A stretch of 64,000 nt of DNA from an uncultured Verrucomicrobia subdivision 3 bacterium (GCA_903835255.1 CAILMI010000046.1:21864-85863), one strand, 5' to 3'; counted from the stretch's first letter, positions 9,241-18,811 are shown. Made by a program: numbers and translations. Notes: generated by a model not told the origin, from the letters alone.

Positions 9241-10181
9241 ATACACAAATAATTTCCCCGAGCCGTTTCAGATTGGCCCGGGCTGGTGACTGCCGGGCCC
9301 GCTTGATTTTTTTGGATTTCGCTTCACAGCAATCTGGATCGCTGAGCCGCAAGGGCAAGGCATTCACGCTGATCGAATTACTGGTGGTGATTGCCATTAT
9401 TGCGATCTTGGCGGCAATGTTATTGCCGGCGCTGAGTCGGGCAAAACTTAAGGCGACTCAATCCGTCTGCCTCAGCAATCAAAAACAGCTGGCTCTGGCT
9501 TGGAAAATGTATGCTTCGGACAACAATGACAAGATTGTGGGCCTGGAGCCGTCTGCGCGGGATGGCGGGGCATGGCGAATCGAAAGCAATGATCCAAAAG
9601 TCGTCAATGACGGGTCATTGCAGGGCTTATCGGGTGAGCTTCTTTACACCAAAGTGATTCAACTCACTTACCAATACGGAGCGTTGTACCAGTATGCCCC
9701 CAGTCCGGGTCTGGTTCACTGCCCCGGGGACTTGCGATATAAGCTTACGGGCAATAAATTTGCCTACGACAGCTACTCTGGAACCGGGTACCTCAATGGT
9801 TCTTTTCGATTGATGGGTGGTCCCCAGTTTCTCGCGAACGTCATTTATAAGGAAAGCCAAATTATGAACCCCTCGTCCCGGATCATCTGGACAGAGGAAG
9901 CGGACAATCGGCTCAATTTATTTACGTCTCCTTTCTCTGAAAATCTGGGTGGCTTTATAATGATTATTGGAAATCCCCCGGACTTTTTGTATGCGATGTG
10001 GGCTGATTATCCGGCGGTAAACCATGGTGATATCAGCACCATGAATTTCCCGGATGGGCATGCCGAAAGTCATAGATGGGTGACCCCTAAAGGTTACACT
10101 GCCCGTTCAGGTCCCACAACTCCTTGCGCGGATTCGCAGTGGATGGCGCAGCGTTATCCGGCTTTAATATTGAATCCCTAA
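9231..10181 (+). CDS. Pseudopilin-like secreted protein (type II secretion N-terminal domain)
   Basis: Residues 43-66 give the prepilin pattern [22 protein letters not shown] followed by [12 protein letters not shown], the start of the long pilin helix. The residue before the Phe is Ala rather than the classical Gly, a form common in Verrucomicrobiota. The C-terminal domain shares [19 protein letters not shown] and [11 protein letters not shown] with the partial protein at the left edge. The GTG at 9231 gives an unusually long 44-residue leader and overlaps an operator-like dyad, so a later start such as TTG 9312 is quite possible. A prepilin peptidase that could process it is encoded at 42039-43163. 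Its role in the glycan locus is unknown; surface display or secretion is inference. Confidence 0.8.
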   Translation: MHTNTQIISPSRFRLARAGDCRARLIFLDFASQQSGSLSRKGKAFTLIELLVVIAIIAILAAMLLPALSRAKLKATQSVCLSNQKQLALAWKMYASDNNDKIVGLEPSARDGGAWRIESNDPKVVNDGSLQGLSGELLYTKVIQLTYQYGALYQYAPSPGLVHCPGDLRYKLTGNKFAYDSYSGTGYLNGSFRLMGGPQFLANVIYKESQIMNPSSRIIWTEEADNRLNLFTSPFSENLGGFIMIIGNPPDFLYAMWADYPAVNHGDISTMNFPDGHAESHRWVTPKGYTARSGPTTPCADSQWMAQRYPALILNP

Positions 10182-10275
10182 GCCCAGCCGCCCCCAATCC
10201 AAATCCCCGGCTGATTGTGTGGGATTGATTGTACTTGCTCAATGAGAGATTGGGGGATAGCCTCCAAAAAACAGA

Positions 10276-10287
10276 TTGTACATATAT
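10276..10287. promoter_or_regulatory. Candidate operator upstream of sugar porter (one mismatch)
   Basis: TTGTACATATAT contains TGTA-CA-TATA, one base from TGTA-N2-TACA. It lies 18 bp before the ATG chosen for the transporter, a position where a bound repressor would block transcription or early elongation. Confidence 0.35.
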
Positions 10288-10304
10288 TAAAACAAATTAA
10301 TACA

Positions 10305-11732
10305 ATGCGCACTACAGAGGGTTTAAAGCCGCTTCCACCCAGCACCAATGGAGTTCCTGCTGCCCCGACCGCCGTCCACGATCACGGATCTATTTTATTT
10401 GTTCTGTTTGCTTCAGCGGTCACGGCGATAGGGGGGTTCCTTTTCGGATACGACACCGCCGTCATCAACGGTGCCAACACCTATTTGCAAAGTCATTTTG
10501 CTCTGGATCCTGAAAAAGACTCCCTGTGGATTGGGATGGCCACGGCTTCTGCCATCTATGGTTGTGTGCCGGGGGCCATGTTCGCCGGTTTTTTTAGCGA
10601 TAAATTCGGACGCCGCCGGGTGCTGTTTTTTTGTGCAATCCTTTTCACCCTCTCGGCCATTCTCTCCGCCATTCCTCAAAATTTCAGCCAATTTATAATC
10701 GCCCGCGTGTTAAGCGGCATCGCCATCGGCATTTCATCCATGATTTGCCCGGTGTACATCGCAGAGATTGCGCCGGCAAAATGGCGGGGGCGTTTAGGCG
10801 CGCTATTCCAACTGGGTATAGTGACCGGTATTTTCTTCACCTTGTTTATCAACCAATGGATTCAAAAAACCGGCGATACCAATTGGAACACCGTTTATGG
10901 GTGGCGCTGGATGCTGGCTGGGGAAGCCGTGCCGGCCGTCGTTTTTCTAGCCCTGCTGTTCACCATTCCCGAAAGCCCCCGATGGCTCATCCAGGTCGGC
11001 CGGGAAGCAAAAGCCCGGCAGATCCTCAACCGGATCGGTGGTGCGAATCATGCGGAGGTGGAAATTGCCGCGGTGAAAAATGTTCTCCTGCAGGAAAAGG
11101 GGACACTGTCAGAACTATTTTCCCGGCATTACCGCCTGCCATTGTTGATTGGTCTCGTGTTGACGATGGGGGCGCAGTTTAGCGGGATTAACTCCATCAT
11201 GTATTATTCCACAGAAATTTTCAAGAATGCAACCGGCAACGCCAATGCTGCTTTCACGTCTTCGGTCTGGATTGGTCTGATTAATTTTCTAGCCACGTTT
11301 GGGGCGATCCTCTTAGTGGACAAAGCCGGTCGCAAGCCTTTGTTGCTCATTGGCAATGCGGTGCAAGTGGTCGCTCTGGTGATTGTGGGATGGATTTTTG
11401 CCTACAATCCGCATTCTCCGGCGCTGCTCGGGTTTGTGTTGCTTTATATCGTAGCGTTTGCATTAGCGATGGGCCCATTGCCCTGGATTATTTGCTCGGA
11501 AATTTTTCCCGCTAAGCTGCGCGGGCGCGCCATGTCCCTTTCTGCCGGGTCAGTCTGGATCGCCTGCTTGGTTGTGGCCCAGACCTTCCCCGTTCTGTTA
11601 AAAGAGATTGGCTCCGCGAAAACTTTTTGGATTTTTGCCATATTTTCAGGCCTCACATTCTTTTTTGTCCTGTTTCGTTTTCCCGAAACAAAGGGCCGGA
11701 CTTTGGAGGAAATTGAGCTTTCTTGGAAGTAA
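10305..11732 (+). CDS. Sugar porter family MFS transporter
   Basis: A 12-helix major facilitator of the XylE/GLUT type, 475 residues from the chosen start. Family motifs are all visible: GGFLFGYDTAVINGA in helix 1, DKFGRRRVL after helix 2, GWRWML, PESPRWL at the end of helix 6, QFSGINSIMYYS in helix 7, DKAGRKPLL after helix 8 and PETKGRTLEEIE at the C-terminus. It should import a free monosaccharide by proton symport through the inner membrane. ATG 10305 is preferred to an upstream GTG/TTG-type start in the same frame because the upstream bases hold an operator-like dyad. It is followed 34 bp later by a secreted glycosidase-like gene, and the sugar catabolic genes come next, so import and use look coupled. 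Confidence 0.92.
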   Translation: MRTTEGLKPLPPSTNGVPAAPTAVHDHGSILFVLFASAVTAIGGFLFGYDTAVINGANTYLQSHFALDPEKDSLWIGMATASAIYGCVPGAMFAGFFSDKFGRRRVLFFCAILFTLSAILSAIPQNFSQFIIARVLSGIAIGISSMICPVYIAEIAPAKWRGRLGALFQLGIVTGIFFTLFINQWIQKTGDTNWNTVYGWRWMLAGEAVPAVVFLALLFTIPESPRWLIQVGREAKARQILNRIGGANHAEVEIAAVKNVLLQEKGTLSELFSRHYRLPLLIGLVLTMGAQFSGINSIMYYSTEIFKNATGNANAAFTSSVWIGLINFLATFGAILLVDKAGRKPLLLIGNAVQVVALVIVGWIFAYNPHSPALLGFVLLYIVAFALAMGPLPWIICSEIFPAKLRGRAMSLSAGSVWIACLVVAQTFPVLLKEIGSAKTFWIFAIFSGLTFFFVLFRFPETKGRTLEEIELSWK

Positions 11733-11766
11733 CAACGTAAACCAGAATTATACTGAACCAAAACAT

Positions 11767-14040
11767 ATGAAATTGAACCTCTGTCTTTGGCTGTCTTTAA
11801 CTTTACTTGCGCCTTTCGCCCACGCGGGTGCCTCGGTCCCGACGCCAGCGACTCAATCCAAGCAACAGAAATATCCTTTGCCTGCCGGAGTGCCCACGCT
11901 GGATGAAATGGCCGGCGATTGGAAAAACCGGACGGATCTTGAACAATTCCCCTCGATTCATAATTTCAATGCAGAATTACTGGTGAATAAGGATTTTTCC
12001 AGCGTGAGCTGGCTGGCTTCTCCGCCCTTTTCCCAGGCATTTCACAGCGGTGTTCTAAAACTCAACGGCAAAATTCCAGTCGCTGATAAATTCCGGTGGT
12101 ATCCGTATCAGTCGGTCCGTTTTGGAGTAGCAGAGGGGCTGGCTATTGAAACTGTCAATCGCATGGTTTTTGATGACCGCGGCGTGCTCTGGCATATCAC
12201 TTTGTCCAATACGCTACCGAATAGCGTGAGGGGAACAGTTTCCATAGATCTCATAGGCGCTATCAGCAAACTCACCGCAACCAATGCGTGGGATTGGGCC
12301 TTTGCCCAGCCCGGCGCCGGCGGGCCGAAGAGGCGTTACGAGGAAACAGAGGCTATTCGCGCTCTGGTGGACCGGATCCCATCGCAACGACCGGATAACG
12401 CCAGCGAATATTCAGCCAGCATAGAATCCCCCAAAATTCTGTTGATCAAAGACACCACCACGCCGGCCAAAACCGTTTTTAGTTTTTCAAAAAAACCGGA
12501 CGATCTGGTTTCCGACGGGAACCAAGGTGTGGCTACGTGGAAGTATCAGCTGGCCCCCGGCCAAACTAAGACCATTGATTTTGTGATGGCTTATGGCGAG
12601 GGTGATCAGGTGCAGTCCAAGGCCAGCCAGTGGGGGGGTGGTTTTGATGTTGTTTTTGCGTCTGCCCGGAGTCTTTGGGAGCAACGGTATGCAGAGGTTT
12701 TTACCCCCCATAACAAATTTTTCGAAGGAAACCTGCCAGTGCTACAGACGGATGATCCAGCTCTGCGTCGGAATTATTACATGGGCGTGGTGACGATGTT
12801 GCTGATGTTGCGGGATCAGCTGCCATATAGTTCGCGCGTATTCCTGTCCGGCGGTCCACGCTATGGCGCCTCCGTTGAATTTATCTGGGATACCGGCATG
12901 ATGGACACAATGTTTGCCCTGCTGGAACCGAAGGCCATGCGCGCCTATGTAATCAAGACGTTGCAATGGGATTTGGAAAAATATCTAGCTTTTGATTACT
13001 TTGGTAACCGGGCCTTCGGTTATCGGTATGTGGCCAATTACCCGATGCTTTTCCGGATTGCAGCCAACTATATCCGAATCACCGGAGACCGTGCCTTCCT
13101 TGAACAAAAACTCGGGAACGAAACCGTATTACAAAGACTGGATGAGCTGGCGTTGCACTATGGTCAATACCTCATGACCGATGGCAGCGGGTTGGCTGAT
13201 TTTGGAGATGATCCCTGGCATTTCTTGGAATGCGTCCCCACATATATCCATGCCACTGCCGGGTTTAATGCAGCTTATGTCTCGATGCTGAGGGAAATGG
13301 GAGAACTTTACGATTTCCTAGGCAAACCCGAAATGGCGGGGCAAAGACGCCTGGCTGCGAAAAAACTGGTCAGTGCCATCTACCCACAATTGTATGTTTC
13401 GGGCAAAGGTTTTTGGCAGAGTCGTTATCCGGACGGCCGCCAATTCGACATGAGGCATTGCTTGGATTTTCAATTCGTGGCGCAGGGGATTGGAGATGAT
13501 CTGCCCCCAGCCGTGCGCGGGGAAATGCGAAAATTTGTCAACCAGGAGTTATTAATGAAAAACTGGATGCGGGCGCAGTCCCTGCAGGACCCGGCAGCAG
13601 ATAAGTCCGACCGACCTGACCACGGTCCTATGGGCGCTTACTCTGGCTGGCCGCCGGAGACCGCTGACGGACTTTGTCACTTAGGCTATTGGCAAGACGC
13701 ATTCGATTTTTATCGCCGATGCGAGGCGGCAACTCGTGAAGGAGCATTTTCTCAAGGCGCTGAGTTTTATGGCCCCAAAAAAAGGGATTATGACGCGCCG
13801 GTACGCATTGCTAATGAGGGAACGATTTGTCGGGAGGCAGTATGTGGCGCAGGTTTTACCGATGTTGTCATCAGGACTTTCTTTGGATTTCATCCCAGCT
13901 TGAATCTGGATGCTCCGAATCCTCTTTGGAGGGCAAAGGAACCTCGGGGTTTTAACGGAACACTGAACCATGTTCGATGGGCGGGTGGCAGTTATACAAT
14001 TGTTTCCGGCCCCGATGGCCTGACTCTTATAAAAGAGTAA
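11767..14040 (+). CDS. Secreted six-hairpin glycosidase-like protein
   Basis: 757 residues with a clear signal peptide (LCLWLSLTLLAPFAHAGA). The N-terminal ~300 residues look beta-rich; the rest, from about FVFDDRG-type strands onward to RRNYYMGVVTMLLM, FIWDTGMMDTMFALLEP, GDDPWHFLECVPTYIHATAGFNA and ETADGLCHLGYWQDAFDFY, fits an (alpha/alpha)6 barrel as in GH63/GH37/GH15-type and related enzymes. Acidic residues in FIWDTGMMD and LADFGDDPW are candidate catalytic residues. I cannot assign a CAZy family from sequence alone. The frame is open upstream across the transporter's end, but ATG 11767 gives the signal peptide and leaves a 34-bp spacer. Probably degrades an oligosaccharide outside the cytoplasm. 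Confidence 0.7.
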   Translation: MKLNLCLWLSLTLLAPFAHAGASVPTPATQSKQQKYPLPAGVPTLDEMAGDWKNRTDLEQFPSIHNFNAELLVNKDFSSVSWLASPPFSQAFHSGVLKLNGKIPVADKFRWYPYQSVRFGVAEGLAIETVNRMVFDDRGVLWHITLSNTLPNSVRGTVSIDLIGAISKLTATNAWDWAFAQPGAGGPKRRYEETEAIRALVDRIPSQRPDNASEYSASIESPKILLIKDTTTPAKTVFSFSKKPDDLVSDGNQGVATWKYQLAPGQTKTIDFVMAYGEGDQVQSKASQWGGGFDVVFASARSLWEQRYAEVFTPHNKFFEGNLPVLQTDDPALRRNYYMGVVTMLLMLRDQLPYSSRVFLSGGPRYGASVEFIWDTGMMDTMFALLEPKAMRAYVIKTLQWDLEKYLAFDYFGNRAFGYRYVANYPMLFRIAANYIRITGDRAFLEQKLGNETVLQRLDELALHYGQYLMTDGSGLADFGDDPWHFLECVPTYIHATAGFNAAYVSMLREMGELYDFLGKPEMAGQRRLAAKKLVSAIYPQLYVSGKGFWQSRYPDGRQFDMRHCLDFQFVAQGIGDDLPPAVRGEMRKFVNQELLMKNWMRAQSLQDPAADKSDRPDHGPMGAYSGWPPETADGLCHLGYWQDAFDFYRRCEAATREGAFSQGAEFYGPKKRDYDAPVRIANEGTICREAVCGAGFTDVVIRTFFGFHPSLNLDAPNPLWRAKEPRGFNGTLNHVRWAGGSYTIVSGPDGLTLIKE

Positions 14041-14186
14041 AGTCCGGTTGTGATAAATCACTGCGATCGGTCGACTCTATTTTTAAAAAATAATATGTTT
14101 TTTTTGAAAAACAAAAGAATAAGTTTCTACCTGCCAGTAAATCGACCCCAGGCGATGCAGGATTTAATGGATAAGGAGTTGGCCTG

Positions 14187-15980
14187 ATGTCTCCTGTAAA
14201 AAAAAATGACGGGCAAAAAATCCTGCTCGGAGCAGGCAATTATGACAGGTATCCAGTGGTGGAAGTCCCTGACAGTGGTGGTCGCTGCAGCATTGGGTGG
14301 AAAGCAATTGCAGAAAATTTAAATTTTTTTGTTCGTCAAAAAGTTTTAAAAAAAACTGTATTGGTGGTGGAGTGTTATCCTGGGGTGAATGAACACGAGA
14401 TTATCAATCAACTCCAATTACATTTTTCGGCGGATTTGATATTGAAGTCGTCGGAAGCCTTGCTGCCTCCTGATGCTATTCGCGTCCTCACGGAGCCTTT
14501 TTCTGGGGGGGACGACCCCATTTTTGGATTCCTCTCCGGCCTGACACTTCCTCAGTTCTTTGATGAAGATGCAGTGCGGCGGTTTCAAGACAATGTTGCG
14601 AATCTAAAACAGGGGCTGGTGATCATAGTCGGGGTCGGGGCACGGATCATTGCCGATGGAGATGTTTTCGTCTATGCCAACCTGACACGGTGGGAGGCGC
14701 AAAATCGGTTTCGGCGGCATGAGGTCGGTAATCTCGGTGCCGATAATCGGCAAATGCCAGCCAGCATCCTTTATAAGAACGCTTATTTCATTGATTGGCG
14801 TGCGGCGGACCGTTGGAAAAAACCGCTGATTGCCCAATGGGATTTTGTTTTGGATACCAACAATCCTGCCGAACCCAAGATGGCAGAGGGTGAAGCCGTG
14901 CGCCAGGGACTGAGGCATGCCGTAAATCGTCCTTTCCGGGTAGTCCCATTTTTTGACCCGGCTCCATGGGGTGGACAATGGATGAAGGAGGTTTGTGATC
15001 TTGACCGGAAAACCAAAAATTTTGGATGGTGCTTTGATTGTGTGCCAGAGGAAAATAGCCTAATGCTTGGCTTAGGGGGAGTTTCTTTTGAAATACCGGC
15101 CTCCGACCTTGTTTTTTACCAGCCGCGAGCATTGCTGGGTGAACAAGTTCATGCCCGTTTCGGCGACGAATTTCCAATCCGTTTTGATCTGCTGGATACC
15201 ATGGGCGGGGGTAATCTTTCCTTTCAGGTTCATCCGCTCACCGAGTACATTCAGCAGGCATTTGGAATGCACTACACACAGGATGAAAGTTATTATCTGC
15301 TGGATGCAGCTCCCGGTGCGGGTGTTTACCTAGGTTTCCGCGATGGAGTGGATGCTGCGGCAATGGCAGGCAATCTCAAAGAAGCCCATGAAAAATCTTT
15401 GCCATTTGAGGTGGATCAGTACGTCAATAAGTGGCCAGCAAAAAAGCACGATCATTTTCTAATTCCAGCTGGAACCGTTCATTGTTCCGGAGACAATTCA
15501 GTTGTCCTTGAGATTAGTGCCACTCCTTATATATTCACATTCAAGCTGTGGGATTGGGGTCGTCTGGGTCTGGATGGGAAGCCGCGGCCGATTAACTTAA
15601 AACATGGTCTTGCCAATATCCAATGGGACCAAACAACTTCGTGGGTTGAAAAAAACCTAATAAATCGCATTTGTCCTTTGGGTGAGGGGGATGGTTGGCG
15701 CGAGGAGCAGACCGGATTGCATCAGCGCGAGTACATTGATACCCGCCGCCATTGGTTCACAAAAGCGGTTCTTCATAACACCCAAGGGGGCGTCAATGTT
15801 CTGAACTTGGTGGAAGGCGAAGAGGTCGTTGTCTCAAGCCCGCACGGATCCTTCGCCCCATTCGTCGTCCATTATGCCGAGACTTTTATTGTCCCCGCCG
15901 CCGTTGGAGAGTATGTGATCGAGCCCACTGGAAAGTCGGCAGGTCAGAAGTGCGCTACGATGAAAGCGTTTGTCCGTTAG
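14187..15980 (+). CDS. Class I phosphomannose isomerase-like protein with degenerate P-loop domain (copy 1)
   Basis: 597 residues, about 1.5 to 2 times a minimal type I phosphomannose isomerase. Residues about 230-597 are cupin-type isomerase: the metal-site segment LSFQVHPLTEYI, the acidic QDESYYLLD, and LIPAGTVHCSG with the distal His. The first ~220 residues contain VLVVECYPGVNEHEIINQL, which aligns in spacing with a P-loop kinase start but lacks the GK[ST] residues. The downstream paralogue has the matching AALDGWYGVNWALLKEEL. AAGGAG at 14173 is well placed for ATG 14187. Mannose-6-phosphate/fructose-6-phosphate interconversion is the family reaction, but the extra domain and tandem duplication leave the true substrate open. 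This gene starts the catabolic run that ends at 21556. Confidence 0.75.
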   Translation: MSPVKKNDGQKILLGAGNYDRYPVVEVPDSGGRCSIGWKAIAENLNFFVRQKVLKKTVLVVECYPGVNEHEIINQLQLHFSADLILKSSEALLPPDAIRVLTEPFSGGDDPIFGFLSGLTLPQFFDEDAVRRFQDNVANLKQGLVIIVGVGARIIADGDVFVYANLTRWEAQNRFRRHEVGNLGADNRQMPASILYKNAYFIDWRAADRWKKPLIAQWDFVLDTNNPAEPKMAEGEAVRQGLRHAVNRPFRVVPFFDPAPWGGQWMKEVCDLDRKTKNFGWCFDCVPEENSLMLGLGGVSFEIPASDLVFYQPRALLGEQVHARFGDEFPIRFDLLDTMGGGNLSFQVHPLTEYIQQAFGMHYTQDESYYLLDAAPGAGVYLGFRDGVDAAAMAGNLKEAHEKSLPFEVDQYVNKWPAKKHDHFLIPAGTVHCSGDNSVVLEISATPYIFTFKLWDWGRLGLDGKPRPINLKHGLANIQWDQTTSWVEKNLINRICPLGEGDGWREEQTGLHQREYIDTRRHWFTKAVLHNTQGGVNVLNLVEGEEVVVSSPHGSFAPFVVHYAETFIVPAAVGEYVIEPTGKSAGQKCATMKAFVR

Positions 15981-16115
15981 CATCCATGATTCCTATTTGG
16001 CTTAGAAAACATGTCAAATTTTACCTAGGATGAAGAGGGCGATTTTTTTTAGTACATTAGGAAGTGTAGCGTCGTTACGGAGAAGTTTAATTTGAATTAA
16101 TAGACTCATTTTACC

Positions 16116-17951
16116 ATGCCACTGTACGAATATAGGAAAAACGCAAATAACTCTGTGCCTCTCCCTCCCGAGGCGCAGAAATCAATTCTGGTTGGAACAG
16201 CGGCCGTTCTTGCTGAAATCGCAACTCTGCTAAAGAAATTAAGCCAAAAAAAAGGGTGCGTTACGGCTGCTTTGGACGGTTGGTACGGTGTTAATTGGGC
16301 CTTATTAAAGGAGGAATTGACCTTAGCTGCCAAGGCGCAAGGGCTGTCACTTCATCTTGTATTTACTGGGGAGCTATTCAAAACAGAAGCCGAAATAGAA
16401 ATATATAGAAAGCCCTATGTCACGGATGACCCTTCCTTTGGACGTGTCAATAATAATGGCATTTTAGAAGATATTTTTGATGTGCAGAAAATTGCCGATT
16501 TGAAAAATCGGCTTCAAAATCGAGCGGAGACAGATCTGAATGTAATTCTGGTGATAGGTCCCGGTGCAGACATGGAAGAATTGATAAGTTTTTTTGATGT
16601 CAGGTTCTACGCAGACTTTACAATGCAGCCGCTGCTATGGCAGATGTGGGATAGCAAGCTGGTGCCATTTGGCTGTGAGGAACCTGACCGTGATTATCAC
16701 TGGAAAAAATACTACTATTGCGATTTCTATTTACTGCTGAAGCAAAAGAAAAAAGCTTTTTCCAGAATGGACTATTATTTAGACGCGGTAGATCCGACTG
16801 CTCTTAAAATGATGTCCGCGTCAGTTTATAATTTGATAATTGACGAACTGGTTCAGCGGCCAATTAAACAAGTCAAGATAACGCAGCCGGGTCCCTGGGG
16901 GTCTTACCGCTTCAAGGAGATCTATGAAGAGATTCCCGGTTTGGAAAATATGGCATGGAATGAACTGGCTGGAATTGAATTGAGTATTCTGGTTGATGTT
17001 GGATGCGCAATTTTGACCATGCCTTGCCAAAACATAATGCAGCGTCCTGTGCAAATGGTCGGAGAATATGTGCATCAGAAATTCCCAGATCTTCTGCCGC
17101 TTCAAGTCTGGCTGGACGACGGTTACTTCAAAGATCCGGTGCCTTACGAACGGGGCAGCATGCCCATTCACAACCACCCTGACACGGACTATGTGAAGCG
17201 CAATTTTAATGAACCCCTAGGACGCTACGAAACATATTATATCGTTGAGGCTTATAAAGATGCGGGAACAATGATGGGCTTCAAGGAGAGTGCAGACCTG
17301 GAAGAGTATGAGCGCCTCTGTCGCGATTCTAAAAATCTCAAAACTTTTGATTGGCAGAAATTCGTTTGCCGGTGGCCCACGAACGTAGGCGACCTTTTTC
17401 TGATTCCCCCGGGAACGGAACATGGACACGGCGGAAATCAAATGATTTTGGAAATGGATACCGGTCCGAGTGTGGCGGGCACGGAATATTCTTTTTTCAC
17501 TTATGATTTTGCGAGGAACACGTGGGACGACAAGGCGAAAAGCATGACAGCGCCGCCAATGAAAATGCATATTGAGCATTCCTTTCGAAACAACAAGTGG
17601 CGGAGAGAAAAATATGTGCAGGAGCATCTCCGCGCGCGCCCCGTAGTTGTCAGGGGGGATGGGGATACTCGCATGGACCGATTTACTTCGGTCGATGAAA
17701 TGCCTTTTGAAATTGAGCGTTTTGTCTTCTCAAAGCCAATGTCCCATAGCACCGAGGGTCGTTTTCTCCAAATACCCACTTTGACGGTGGGCAAAACGGC
17801 AATCATACGTTCCAAGAAGAATCCCCATATACAGACAACTATCGAGTTTCTACAGGCCTGCCTCATCCCAGCTGGCTTTGGTGATTATGAATTCATCAGT
17901 CCTGATGGATCCCAGTGTACAATTGTCATGATTCGGTTAAAACAGTCATAA
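16116..17951 (+). CDS. Class I phosphomannose isomerase-like protein with degenerate P-loop domain (copy 2)
   Basis: 611 residues, built like the preceding gene but strongly diverged from it. The N-terminal half contains AALDGWYGVNWALLKEEL, a P-loop-like turn without the Walker lysine, then VILVIGPGADMEELI and a probable helical region with YYYCDFYLLLKQKKKAF. The isomerase part keeps metal-binding type residues: PIHNHPDTDYV, GRYETYYIVE and LIPPGTEHGHGGN. In copy 1 the first of these reads QVHP, so the ligands differ at one position. Two such genes side by side suggest either a hetero-oligomer or two steps in one pathway; both are inference. A 135-bp gap separates them and the aldolase follows 17 bp later. 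Confidence 0.72.
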   Translation: MPLYEYRKNANNSVPLPPEAQKSILVGTAAVLAEIATLLKKLSQKKGCVTAALDGWYGVNWALLKEELTLAAKAQGLSLHLVFTGELFKTEAEIEIYRKPYVTDDPSFGRVNNNGILEDIFDVQKIADLKNRLQNRAETDLNVILVIGPGADMEELISFFDVRFYADFTMQPLLWQMWDSKLVPFGCEEPDRDYHWKKYYYCDFYLLLKQKKKAFSRMDYYLDAVDPTALKMMSASVYNLIIDELVQRPIKQVKITQPGPWGSYRFKEIYEEIPGLENMAWNELAGIELSILVDVGCAILTMPCQNIMQRPVQMVGEYVHQKFPDLLPLQVWLDDGYFKDPVPYERGSMPIHNHPDTDYVKRNFNEPLGRYETYYIVEAYKDAGTMMGFKESADLEEYERLCRDSKNLKTFDWQKFVCRWPTNVGDLFLIPPGTEHGHGGNQMILEMDTGPSVAGTEYSFFTYDFARNTWDDKAKSMTAPPMKMHIEHSFRNNKWRREKYVQEHLRARPVVVRGDGDTRMDRFTSVDEMPFEIERFVFSKPMSHSTEGRFLQIPTLTVGKTAIIRSKKNPHIQTTIEFLQACLIPAGFGDYEFISPDGSQCTIVMIRLKQS

Positions 17952-17968
17952 AAACTACTTTTTAAAAC

Positions 17969-18811
17969 ATGAAATCCGCACGTTTGAACCGCCTTTTTAA
18001 TTCCAAGTCAAAACGATGTTTTGACGTCGCTGTAGATCATGGTTTTTTTAATGAACATGATTTTTTGGCCGGCATTGAAAATATGCGCAAGGCTATAGAT
18101 GTGCTCATCGCTGCGGCACCGGATGCCATACAATTGACCGTCGGCTTGGCTCCTCTCCTTCAGGAGATTCCGGGACGTAATAAGCCGTCGTTGGTATTAC
18201 GGACGGATGTGGCCAATGTTTACGGTAAAGATTTGCCCCGAACTTTATTCAGCCGGATGATTCAGAGTCCTGTGGAGCAGGCGTTGCGCCTGGACGCCAC
18301 GTGTGTGGTGGTAAACCTATTTCAAATTCCTAACCAGCCCGAAGTTGCCGATCAGTGCGTGCAAAATATTCTCGCGATCAAGCCCGAGTGCGACCGCTAT
18401 GGCATGCCTCTGATGATTGAACCCCTTGTTTTTCAGCCAAATACAATTGCAGGTGGTTACATGGTTGACGGGGATTTAAAAAAAATACTACCGCTGGTCC
18501 GCCAGGCTGTTGAAATGGGGGCGGACATTATTAAAGCCGATCCTACCGATGACGTGAGCACCTTCCATCGAGTTGTTGAAATTTCAGGTCGCATTCCTGT
18601 GTTGGTTCGGGGCGGCGGTCGGGCTCCGGATAATATTATCCTCCAGCGCACGGAGGCGCTCATAAAGCAGGGTGTGTCCGGCATTGTCTATGGGCGCAAT
18701 GTCATACAGCACGCCAATCCTGCGGGGATGACAAAAGCGCTCATGGCTATTGTTCATGATGGGGCGGACGCTGTTTCGGCTTCACATTTTATTAACTCTT
18801 TGAATGCATGA
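17969..18811 (+). CDS. Class I aldolase of the DeoC/LacD/DhnA group
   Basis: 280 residues of TIM-barrel aldolase type. FDVAVDHGFF near the N-terminus and IKADPT with the probable Schiff-base Lys189 match the DhnA/FbaB-type fructose-bisphosphate aldolases and their LsrF and LacD relatives; VLVRGGG is the phosphate-binding strand late in the barrel. The substrate should be a phosphorylated ketose, giving a triose phosphate such as dihydroxyacetone phosphate. It overlaps the following oxidoreductase by 4 bp (ATGA), so the two are translationally coupled. With a PfkB kinase and isomerases in the same run, it probably performs the final cleavage step of a hexose or pentose pathway. Confidence 0.82.
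   Translation: MKSARLNRLFNSKSKRCFDVAVDHGFFNEHDFLAGIENMRKAIDVLIAAAPDAIQLTVGLAPLLQEIPGRNKPSLVLRTDVANVYGKDLPRTLFSRMIQSPVEQALRLDATCVVVNLFQIPNQPEVADQCVQNILAIKPECDRYGMPLMIEPLVFQPNTIAGGYMVDGDLKKILPLVRQAVEMGADIIKADPTDDVSTFHRVVEISGRIPVLVRGGGRAPDNIILQRTEALIKQGVSGIVYGRNVIQHANPAGMTKALMAIVHDGADAVSASHFINSLNA

Noticed and set aside
16356..16365. Further TGTA-N2-TACA-like site (TGTATTTACT)
   Set aside because: One mismatch and deep inside the coding sequence of the second isomerase-like gene, so chance occurrence is likely.
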